From: Streptomyces sp. ISL-66
Lineage (GTDB): Bacteria > Actinomycetota > Actinomycetes > Streptomycetales > Streptomycetaceae
NCBI RefSeq assembly: GCF_018614135.1
Contig: NZ_JAGGOW010000102.1
Span: 1-64,000 of the forward strand
DNA: 64,000 nucleotides
Reading direction: 5' to 3'
Shown here: positions 41,553 through 48,148 of the stretch, in pieces
How positions within the stretch are numbered: position 1 is the stretch's first letter
How the letters are laid out: each line of letters opens with the position of its first letter
Notes under the pieces: model-generated
The model's input: the letters and a program-made list of their open reading frames with translations, nothing else
Told to the model about the DNA's origin: nothing
Database searches by the model: none
Program-made: the position numbers and the translations under genes

Positions 41553-41906
41553 ATGAGCGAGGAAGAAATCTGGGGCCACCAGGAGAACACGGGCTACCGG
41601 CGCGGTATCGACCTCGTCGGCTACAAGGTCGAGGCCACCGACGGGGGCATCGGGAAGATCGACAAGCACTCGGAGGTCGTCGGCGCGTCCCACCTCGTCG
41701 TCGACACCGGTGTCTGGATCTTCGGCAAGCACGTATTGCTCCCGGCCGGCACCATCACGCGCATCGACACGGCCGAGCAGAAGGTCTACGTCAACCGGAG
41801 CAAGGACCAGATCAAGAACGCCCCCGAGTTCGACGAGGCCAAGTACGGCGGCGAGCCCACCTATCTGGAGCAGTTCGCCCGGTACTACAACCAGCCCCAC
41901 ATGTAA
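41553..41906 (+). CDS. PRC-barrel domain protein
   Basis: 117 residues. Residues about 20-80 form a PRC barrel (LVGYKVEATDGGIGKID and LVVDTGVWIFGKHVLLPAGT). A short acidic C-terminal tail follows. PRC-barrel proteins bind RNA or protein partners; this type is common in actinobacterial stress regions. Ribosome site AGAAAGG before ATG 41553. Confidence 0.85.
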   Translation: MSEEEIWGHQENTGYRRGIDLVGYKVEATDGGIGKIDKHSEVVGASHLVVDTGVWIFGKHVLLPAGTITRIDTAEQKVYVNRSKDQIKNAPEFDEAKYGGEPTYLEQFARYYNQPHM

Positions 41907-41977
41907 GACCGCCGAGCCACGGCATGCATTCCGACGCATAAACGGGGCATAAGCGGCTTGCGAGATCGGAGAACATC

Positions 41978-42133
41978 ATGATCGCACTCGGAATCGTCCT
42001 ATTGATCGTCGGCTACATCCTCGGAATCTCCATCCTGTGGACCATCGGGATCATCCTGGTCGTCATCGGCGTCGTCCTCTGGATCCTCGGCTCCGTCGGA
42101 CATGCGGTGGGAGGACGGCGCCATTACTGGTAG
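41978..42133 (+). CDS. DUF6131 family small membrane protein
   Basis: 51 residues, too short for most ORF cut-offs. MIALGIVLLIVGYILGISIL then LWTIGIIL and a second hydrophobic segment, ending VGGRRHYW. Two membrane helices form a tight hairpin. GGAG lies 7 bases before ATG 41978. A terminator follows. I recall the family as frequent in Streptomyces and unknown in function. Confidence 0.8.
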   Translation: MIALGIVLLIVGYILGISILWTIGIILVVIGVVLWILGSVGHAVGGRRHYW

Positions 42134-42150
42134 GCGTACCGCGCCCGGGT

Positions 42151-42179
42151 CGAGCCGGCGGAACTCCTCCGCCGGCTCG
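42151..42179 (+). terminator. Terminator after the DUF6131 gene
   Basis: CGAGCCGGCGGA at 42151-42162 pairs with TCCGCCGGCTCG at 42168-42179; 12-bp perfect stem, 5-base loop ACTCC. Confidence 0.8.
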
Positions 42180-42235
42180 CCCATGCCCGCGGCGGCCCGG
42201 CCGGCCCCCGCCGAAATACGCGCCACCAGCCCCAC

Positions 42236-42260
42236 GGTTGCCACCCGGTCGAGCGGGTAA
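42236..42260 (+). promoter_or_regulatory. Candidate sigma-B-type promoter for the DUF6213 gene
   Basis: GGTT at 42236-42239, 15 bases, then GGGTAA at 42255-42260, close to the SigB/SigF-type pattern GNNT-N14-16-GGGTAY. Confidence 0.45.
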
Positions 42261-42303
42261 CCGCTCCCGTGACACCACGGACGCTGCTCAGGGAGGCGGT
42301 TGC

Positions 42304-42537
42304 ATGATCCAGGTATCCATTCCGCTGATCCCTGCGGACGACGGCGCACTGCTGATCCCCGCCGACCACGTCACCGGCCTGCTACGCCGCCTCGCGGCAG
42401 ACTGGGTGGAATCAACGGACTCCGGAGACATGCGAGCCGACGAAGAGACCGTCCAGGACTTGGCGCGCGTGATGACAGAGCTCGCCGATCAGATCGACGT
42501 CGAGTGCATCGGATTCGCGTCCGCCCCGAAGAGCTAG
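42304..42537 (+). CDS. DUF6213 family small protein
   Basis: 77 residues. VSIPLIPADDGALLIPADHV followed by LLRRLAADWVES and the ending MTELADQIDVECIGF match the DUF6213 family as I know it; function unknown. GGGAGG lies 8 bases before ATG 42304. A sigma-B-like promoter lies about 45 bases upstream. Confidence 0.82.
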   Translation: MIQVSIPLIPADDGALLIPADHVTGLLRRLAADWVESTDSGDMRADEETVQDLARVMTELADQIDVECIGFASAPKS

Positions 42538-42664
42538 ATGCGACGCTGGACCGCTGGACCGCTGGACCGCTGGGCCGTGGCGAGGCGGAGCCAAGCGACC
42601 CGGCGTCGCACCGGCGCTATGCGCGCTCGTCGGCCTGCCCGACCGTGATCAGCCCCGATCGTGA

Positions 42665-43330
42665 TCAGCCGACGGCCGCGAAGGGGCTGTGGTCGAGGTG
42701 GGCGAGCAGGTCGGCGGGGTCCCGGTAGACGGCGCGCGCCCCGGCCTCTTCGAGATCGGCGCGCGGGATGCCGCCGCAGAGCAGCCCCACACAGGAGACG
42801 TCGGCACGGGCGCCCGCCCGCATGTCCCAGACGGTGTCGCCGACGAATACGGCCCCGCTCGCGCGCGCCCCGGCCAGATCGAGTGCGTGGCGCACCGGGT
42901 CGGGTGCGGGCTTGCCCTCGTCGACGTCGCCGGAGCTCGCCGCCGCGGTGATGGCGTCGTCGGCGCCGATGGCCTTGCGCAGGGCGCCCAGTTCGGCTTC
43001 CTTGGCGGAGGTCACGAGGACGACGCGCCAGTCGCGCCGGGCCAGTTCGCGCAGCAGCTCGGCCGCCGCGTCAAGGCTCGGCAGCCGGTCGAAGTAGGTG
43101 CCGTACAGGGTGGCGTGGGCCGCGCTGAGCGTCTCGTCCTCGCTCGTGTCGCGCTGGTCGCCCAGCAGGTGGGCGAGCAGGTCCTCTCCCTGCAGGCCGA
43201 TCGCGCGGTGGATGTCGTGCATCGCGACCTCGTGGCCGGCTTGCCGGAGCGCCTCCCACCAACAGGTGACGTGCAGGTGGTTGGTGTCGGTGAGGGTGCC
43301 GTCGACGTCGAAGAGCGCGGCGCGGGGCAT
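42665..43330 (-). CDS. HAD-superfamily phosphatase, phosphoglycolate phosphatase-like
   Basis: 221 residues. The nucleophile motif is FDVDGTLTDT near residue 7, the second motif is LVTSAKE, the third Lys lies in EGKPAPDP, and the acidic motif is FVGDTVWD. The cap helix is of the beta-phosphoglucomutase/phosphoglycolate type. Small-molecule phosphatase; substrate unknown. Start ATG 43330 follows GGGAG. Confidence 0.87.
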   Translation of the reverse strand: MPRAALFDVDGTLTDTNHLHVTCWWEALRQAGHEVAMHDIHRAIGLQGEDLLAHLLGDQRDTSEDETLSAAHATLYGTYFDRLPSLDAAAELLRELARRDWRVVLVTSAKEAELGALRKAIGADDAITAAASSGDVDEGKPAPDPVRHALDLAGARASGAVFVGDTVWDMRAGARADVSCVGLLCGGIPRADLEEAGARAVYRDPADLLAHLDHSPFAAVG

Positions 43331-43373
43331 GATCACTCCCTGGGTCTGTCGATCACTGGAACCTGTGGGGCGG

Positions 43374-43399
43374 CTACCCTGCCGCCACTCCTCGCACGC
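43374..43399 (-). promoter_or_regulatory. Candidate sigma-B-type promoter for the HAD gene
   Basis: On the minus strand GCGT, 16 bases, GGGTAG; about 45 bases before the HAD start. It lies inside or just at the end of the upstream F420-type gene. Confidence 0.3.
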
Positions 43400-43409
43400 C
43401 CGCCGCGGC

Positions 43410-44375
43410 TCAGAGTTCACGCAGGGCGGGCAACAGCTTCGCCTCGGCCCAGTCGAGGAAGGGTTCCTGCTGGTCGCCGCCCACCTGGACCAGGGCGAGC
43501 TCGGTGAATCCGGCGTCCGCGAAGGGGCGTGCCGCGTCCACGAACGCGTCCACGTCGTCTCCGCACGGGATGGTGTCGGCGACGTCCTCGGGCCGCGTGA
43601 ACTGCGTGGCCCGGGCGAAGCCCGCAGGGCCGGGGAGTTCGGCGTTGACCTGCCAGCCGCCGAGCGACCAGCGGAACTGGTCGTGGGCCCGTGCCACCGC
43701 CGCGCCGCGGTCGGTGCCGAAGGAGACGGGCAGCTGGCCGATGCGCGGCTTGCCCTCGCCGCCCTGGGCTTCGAACGACGTCACGAGCTCGCGCTTCGGC
43801 TCGACGGCGATGAGGAGGTCTCCGTAGCGGCCCGCGATCCCGCAGGAGCGGTCGCCGGAGGCGGCGATCCCAATGGGCGGCGGCTCGTCGGGGAGGTCCC
43901 AGATCTTGGCGTTCTCGACGTCGAAGTGGGCGCCGTGGTGGCTGACGTGGTCCCCGGCGAGGAGGGCCCGGATGATTCCGACCGCTTCCTCCAACATCTC
44001 CAGGCGGACGGGGGCGGCGGGCCAGCCGCCGCCCACGACGTGCTCGTTGAGGTTCTCGCCCGAACCGAGGCCCAGCCGGAACCGGCCTTCGCAGAGCAGT
44101 TGCATCGTGGCCGCCTTCTGGGCGATCACCGCGGGGTGGTAGCGGAACGTCGGGCAGGTCACGTACGTCATCAGCGGGATCCGCGTGGTGGCCTGCGCGG
44201 CCGCGCCGAGGACGCTCCACGCGTAGGGGGCGTGCCCTTGGGAGTCGAGCCAGGGGAAGAAGTGGTCCGAGATGACGGAGAAGTCGAAGCCCGCCCGTTC
44301 CGCTCCCACCACGTGGTTCACGAGGTCACGCGGCCCGGCTTGCTCGGTCATCATGGTGTATCCGATTCGCATCAT
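43410..44375 (-). CDS. LLM-class F420-dependent oxidoreductase
   Basis: 321 residues in a luciferase-like TIM barrel. MRIGYTMMTEQAGPRDLV, SVISDHFFPWLDSQGHAPYA and LGLGSGENLNEHVVG are typical of the F420-dependent glucose-6-phosphate dehydrogenase-like group; the real substrate may differ. A strong motif TYVTCPTFRYHPAVIAQKAA lies near residue 70. Two ATG codons in tandem (44375, 44372). The GTTT/GGCTAG element ends 9 bases before the start. Confidence 0.87.
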   Translation of the reverse strand: MMRIGYTMMTEQAGPRDLVNHVVGAERAGFDFSVISDHFFPWLDSQGHAPYAWSVLGAAAQATTRIPLMTYVTCPTFRYHPAVIAQKAATMQLLCEGRFRLGLGSGENLNEHVVGGGWPAAPVRLEMLEEAVGIIRALLAGDHVSHHGAHFDVENAKIWDLPDEPPPIGIAASGDRSCGIAGRYGDLLIAVEPKRELVTSFEAQGGEGKPRIGQLPVSFGTDRGAAVARAHDQFRWSLGGWQVNAELPGPAGFARATQFTRPEDVADTIPCGDDVDAFVDAARPFADAGFTELALVQVGGDQQEPFLDWAEAKLLPALREL

Positions 44376-44384
44376 GTCGGGCGC

Positions 44385-44409
44385 CTAGCCACAATCAGCC
44401 CGTTGAAAC
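44385..44409 (-). promoter_or_regulatory. Candidate sigma-B-type promoter for the LLM oxidoreductase gene
   Basis: On the minus strand GTTT, 15 bases, GGCTAG; 9 bases from the ATG, so the message would be nearly leaderless. Confidence 0.4.
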
Positions 44410-44418
44410 GGTGGCGGG

Positions 44419-44910
44419 TCAGGCGGGGTGGCCGGGTTCCAGATCCCGCACGTCGCCGTACCGGAGCGTCTCGGGCGCCGCCGCGCCCTCCGCGGGCCCG
44501 GATCCCTCGATGGGCGCGAGGAGGAAACCCATGTGGTCTCCGCCCTCCAGCCGCCCCTCGATCCGGCCCGTGAACCAGGTCCGGACCTCGGTCAGCACCG
44601 GGCCTCCCAGCCCACCCGGACGCCAGTCGGCGCGCGCGAACTTGTCCACCCGGTCGCCCGTCTCTCCGCCGAAGATCTCGGCGAGCTCCCGCTGCCCACG
44701 GCTCAGCGCGTGCACGGTCAGGTACGAGGCTTCGCGCGCGACCCGGTAGGTGTGGTTGGCGACGGACAGCCAGACCACGAAGCGGGGCGGGTGGATCGAG
44801 CACTGCGAGGCGAACCCCACCAGGCAGCCCGCCCGCTCACCTTCGGCCTCGACGGTGACGACGTACATCGGGCCGTCGAGCACAGCGGCGAAGTCACCCA
44901 GGTCGGTCAT
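44419..44910 (-). CDS. Flavin reductase-like (FMN-binding split barrel) protein
   Basis: 163 residues. MYVVTVEAEGERAGCLVGFA then PPRFVVWLSVANHTYRVARE is the flavin reductase/split-barrel pattern; the family reduces FMN with NAD(P)H or uses F420. No partner monooxygenase is adjacent, but the LLM-class gene lies directly downstream on the same strand, so the two may work together. GGAGA 5 bases before ATG. Confidence 0.85.
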   Translation of the reverse strand: MTDLGDFAAVLDGPMYVVTVEAEGERAGCLVGFASQCSIHPPRFVVWLSVANHTYRVAREASYLTVHALSRGQRELAEIFGGETGDRVDKFARADWRPGGLGGPVLTEVRTWFTGRIEGRLEGGDHMGFLLAPIEGSGPAEGAAAPETLRYGDVRDLEPGHPA

Positions 44911-44970
44911 GACGGCTCTCCGTAGGTCGCTGGGGTCCGGCGCCCGAGGAGTGCCGGCGTCCTCTGGCGG

Positions 44971-44995
44971 CTACCCGGGCCATGGGCGTGCAATC
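44971..44995 (-). promoter_or_regulatory. Candidate sigma-B-type promoter for the flavin reductase gene
   Basis: On the minus strand GATT, 15 bases, GGGTAG. It overlaps a 9-bp inverted repeat (GGCGTGCAA at 44985-44993 and TTGCACGCC at 45011-45019) that could be a regulator site. Confidence 0.4.
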
Positions 44996-45155
44996 GGGCC
45001 GCGGGGCCGCTTGCACGCCGACGGGCCGGGCAGGCGCAGAACCGTCAGCCGCAGGAATCGAACCACCAACCGAACATTGCGGACATATTGCGAGCTGCCG
45101 TCCGCTGACGCATGGTGGGCAGCAGCAACCCTCCCCCGGAAGGAACCACCTCGTC

Positions 45156-45323
45156 ATGAGCAAGGCAAAGGCAAAGGCGAAGCAGGTCAAGGGCAAGATG
45201 AAGGAGACCGCCGGCAGCGCGACGGACAACAAGCGCATGGAGGCGGAAGGCAGTGCCGAGCAGATGGGCGGCAAGGCCGAGGAGATGACCTCGAAGACCG
45301 CGGAGAAGATGAAGAAGCGCTGA
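45156..45323 (+). CDS. csbD: CsbD family stress protein
   Basis: 55 residues. MSKAKAKAKQVKGKMKETAG begins the CsbD domain; the rest is Lys/Glu-rich and hydrophilic (EAEGSAEQMGGKAEEM). CsbD is a general stress protein under sigma-B control in Bacillus; its biochemical role is not known. It stands at the head of the partner-switch gene block. GGAAGGA lies 12 bases upstream. Confidence 0.87.
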   Translation: MSKAKAKAKQVKGKMKETAGSATDNKRMEAEGSAEQMGGKAEEMTSKTAEKMKKR

Positions 45324-45438
45324 CCCGGTCTGGTGATCCACCCGGCGCGATCCGCGCCACCGCGCTCCCGCCCCGGGATTTCGTCCGGGCGGGGGCGTCG
45401 GCGCGGTCGGCGGCCGGGATCCGCGGCAGAGGAGTCAG

Positions 45439-45879
45439 ATGCCCGCACAGCAGGACCCCCACCGGGCCGACCCGGACCGGACCAACCCCGACCGGGCCAA
45501 CCCCGTCCAGCCCCATCCCGTCCAGCCCGTCCAGCCGGACCCCGGTCGGCAGCCTGCCGAGGGCCCGGCGCACTCGGCCCCGGAAACGGTCGTGATCCGC
45601 CTGTCGGGCGAGATGGACATCACCCGGGTGTCCGAGGTCCGCGCCGCGCTCCTGCACGCCGTCACCCGCGCGGACGGACCCCTCGACATCGTCGTCGACC
45701 TCAGCGGTCTCACGTTCTGCGACTCTTCCGGTCTCAACGTTCTGCTGCGGGCCCGCCTCGAAGCGGTCGAATCCGGCCATACGCTGCGCCTGGCCGCGCC
45801 GAACCCCCAGATGGTGCGTCTGCTGGAGCTCACCGGCGCCCTCGGGCTCTTCCCCGTCGACCCGGCGCCGCCCGCCTGA
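45439..45879 (+). CDS. STAS-domain anti-sigma factor antagonist
   Basis: 146 residues. The first 45 residues are a disordered Asp/Pro/Gln-rich repeat (DPDRTNPDRANPVQPHPVQP). A STAS domain follows, with VVDLSGLTFCDSSGLNVLL; the Ser in DSSG is the expected phosphorylation site. Unphosphorylated STAS proteins bind the anti-sigma kinase and free the sigma factor. Upstream GAGGAG before ATG 45439. Confidence 0.88.
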   Translation: MPAQQDPHRADPDRTNPDRANPVQPHPVQPVQPDPGRQPAEGPAHSAPETVVIRLSGEMDITRVSEVRAALLHAVTRADGPLDIVVDLSGLTFCDSSGLNVLLRARLEAVESGHTLRLAAPNPQMVRLLELTGALGLFPVDPAPPA

Positions 45880-45932
45880 CCTTCCGCCCCACCTCCCCCG
45901 ACCGGTCGTCTCTCCGCCGCGTTCGCCACCGT

Positions 45933-45956
45933 GTTTGACGGCGTGCGAGGGGGTAG
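45933..45956 (+). promoter_or_regulatory. Candidate sigma-B-type promoter for the second STAS gene
   Basis: GTTT at 45933-45936, exactly 14 bases, GGGTAG at 45951-45956; the best match to the sigma-B-type consensus in the window. Confidence 0.55.
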
Positions 45957-45997
45957 GCGCGAGATGTATCCGGAGGTGGACGGGCGCGAAGGGGTGC

Positions 45998-46387
45998 ATG
46001 ATGCCGACGGCGGACAGTGATCGATTTGCGGTCGACGTACGACCCGTCGACGGGGCCACCGTCCTTGCGCTGGCCGGGGAACTCGACCACGACACCGCCG
46101 AGCCCCTGAGGGCGGCTCTCGCGGCCGCGAGGGCCGCCGGCAGGCCGCGGCTGCTCGTCGACTTCAGCCGGCTGGATTTCTGCGACTCCACCGGATTGAA
46201 CGTGCTGTTGCACAACCGGCTCGCGGTCCAGGAATCCGGTGGCAGCCTCGAACTGATCGGCCTCCACCATCCGATCGAACGCATGTTCCACATCACCGGC
46301 GCGGACGGACTCTTCCCGCTCCACACCGATGTCGAGGCGGCGCTGGCGCACCAGCAGCGCGCGCAGCGAAGGAGCACCGATGAGTGA
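45998..46387 (+). CDS. STAS-domain anti-sigma factor antagonist
   Basis: 129 residues. Single STAS domain with LVDFSRLDFCDSTGLNVLL; phosphorylatable Ser in DSTG. Closely related in layout to the protein at 45439 but without the Pro-rich extension. Its end overlaps the anti-sigma ATPase gene by 8 bases, so the two are translated together. Starts at ATG 45998 or 46001 after GAAGGGG. Confidence 0.88.
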   Translation: MMPTADSDRFAVDVRPVDGATVLALAGELDHDTAEPLRAALAAARAAGRPRLLVDFSRLDFCDSTGLNVLLHNRLAVQESGGSLELIGLHHPIERMFHITGADGLFPLHTDVEAALAHQQRAQRRSTDE

Positions 46388-46895
46388 GCGCCGGTCACCG
46401 GAAGAGACCCGGCAGCTGGTGCTGCACGACACCACGGATGTCGTCGGCCAGTGCCGCGACTTCACGCGTCGGGCCCTGACCGAGTGGCAGTGGCTGCCGG
46501 GGGGCGGCGGCGGGAGCGGCCACGAGGAGGAGTCCGACCACGGCGCCCTGCCGGCGGAGGACGCCCTGCTGCTGGTGTCCGAAGTGGTGGCCAATGCGTG
46601 CATGCACGCGGGCGGACCGAAGTCGTTGCTGCTGCACTGCACACCCGAGCGGCTGCGCATAGAGGTCATCGACGGAAGCCCGGTCGCACCGACCGTCAGG
46701 ACCCACGTGGACCCCGGCCTGCCCGGTGGCCACGGTCTCCTCATCGTCGAGCGACTGGCCAGGCAGTGGGGCTACGAGCCGGTGGACGCCGGGAAGCGCG
46801 TGTGGGTGGAGGTCGACGCACCGCCGGACATCGGGCACCGGCAGGACGGCGAGGCCGTCGAGCGGTGGCTCGACAGGTTCCCCCGCTCGGCCTGA
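46380..46895 (+). CDS. Anti-sigma factor kinase (RsbW/SpoIIAB-like ATPase)
   Basis: 171 residues, GHKL/HATPase fold. The N-box is EVVANACMHAGG and the G-box GLPGGHGLLIVERLARQWG. A Gly/His/Glu-rich loop (about 39-55) is inserted before the N-box. The protein should bind a sigma factor and phosphorylate its STAS antagonist. Starts at ATG 46380 after AAGGAG, overlapping the STAS gene. Confidence 0.87.
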   Translation: MSERRSPEETRQLVLHDTTDVVGQCRDFTRRALTEWQWLPGGGGGSGHEEESDHGALPAEDALLLVSEVVANACMHAGGPKSLLLHCTPERLRIEVIDGSPVAPTVRTHVDPGLPGGHGLLIVERLARQWGYEPVDAGKRVWVEVDAPPDIGHRQDGEAVERWLDRFPRSA

Positions 46896-47058
46896 GCCCG
46901 CACGAGCACGCACGGACCTGCCCCGCCCGCACGGATCTGCCCCCGCCCGCACGGGCCGCGGAGGCAGGCACGCGGAAGAGGCACACACACGGACGAACAT
47001 CAATCAGCACCTGGGCCCCCCGTGCCCAGGTGCCGGGCGGTCCCACGAAGCAGGAGCC

Positions 47059-48003
47059 CTATGCCGGTACGGTCCTCGCGCTGTCGCCCGCGGCCGGAGC
47101 CCCGCCCTCGCCCTCGGGCTCGTCCGTCAGCATTCCGGCCCGCAAATCCGTCATGATCCGGCAGAGCAGCCGGGAGACGTGCATCTGAGAGAGGCCGAGC
47201 CGGTCGCCGATCTCCGCCTGGGTCAACTCCTCGCCGAAGCGCAGCGAGAGGATCAGCCGGTCTCGGTCACTGAGCGTGGCGAGCAGGGGCTTCAGCGTCT
47301 CCAGGCATTCGATGCGGTCGTACGCTTCCTCCTCCTCCCCTATCGGCAGCACCCGCGGGGCGGCCTCCGCCTCCTGCCCCACGGGAGCGTCCAGGGAGCC
47401 GGCGGTGTAGCCGTTGGCCGCCTGACGGCCTTCGGCGAGTTTGGCGGTGCTGATCCCGAGGCGCTCCGCGAGCTCGCGGTCGGTCGGCCGCCGCCCCAGC
47501 CGCTGTTCCAGCAGGTCGTGCGCCTTCGCGATGTCGAGGCGGAGCTCCTGGAGGCGCCGCGGGACCTTCACGGACCAGCTGGTATCCCGGAAGAACCGTT
47601 TCATCTCGCCGGTGATGGTGGGAATGGCGAACGTGGTGAACTCGACCCCGCGCTCGGCGTCGTACCGGTTGATGGCCTTGATCAGGCCGACCGTGCCGAC
47701 CTGGACGATGTCCTCCAGCGGCTCGGAGCGGTTGCGGAACCGGCGCGCCGCGTACTTCACCAGGCTGAGGTTCAGCTCGACGAGGGTATTGCGGACGTAC
47801 GAGTACTCGGGCGTCCCCTCCTGCAGCTCGTTCAGGCGGCGGAAGAGCGCGACGGACAAGGTCCGCGCGTCGGCCGTGCTGACCGCGACCCGGTCCTCGG
47901 GGACATCGGGCACCCCGAGCGCCTCGGAGACCTCGGGGGTCTCGACGGGGGTCTCGATATGGAGCGGGTCCGTGATGTCGCGGGAAACGGAAACGGATGG
48001 CAT
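47059..48003 (-). CDS. SigB/SigF/SigG-type RNA polymerase sigma factor
   Basis: 314 residues. After an acidic 50-residue lead come region 2 (VRNTLVELNLSLVKYAARRF, then EDIVQVGTVGLIKAINRYD and FTTFAIPTITGEMKRFFRD), region 3 (RRPTDRELAERLGIS) and region 4 (LSLRFGEELTQAEIGDRLGL, SQMHVSRLL). This is the general stress sigma class. The anti-sigma and STAS genes are on the opposite strand, converging on it. GGAGG 6 bases before ATG 48003. A GGGTAT element at about 48084-48089 (minus strand), with GGGT 17 bases ahead, is a weak autoregulatory promoter candidate. Confidence 0.9.
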   Translation of the reverse strand: MPSVSVSRDITDPLHIETPVETPEVSEALGVPDVPEDRVAVSTADARTLSVALFRRLNELQEGTPEYSYVRNTLVELNLSLVKYAARRFRNRSEPLEDIVQVGTVGLIKAINRYDAERGVEFTTFAIPTITGEMKRFFRDTSWSVKVPRRLQELRLDIAKAHDLLEQRLGRRPTDRELAERLGISTAKLAEGRQAANGYTAGSLDAPVGQEAEAAPRVLPIGEEEEAYDRIECLETLKPLLATLSDRDRLILSLRFGEELTQAEIGDRLGLSQMHVSRLLCRIMTDLRAGMLTDEPEGEGGAPAAGDSARTVPA

Positions 48004-48148
48004 GAGCGTCCTCCGACGGGGTTGTGGGTACCTGTCGGCCCGGATCGGGCCCGCAGGAACCGTCGTTTTCTTCCCGAGGGGATATACCCCCTTGCGGGGC
48101 CGTCTGACCCTTCTTGTACACACTGGATCACAGCGGGCACTCTCACCC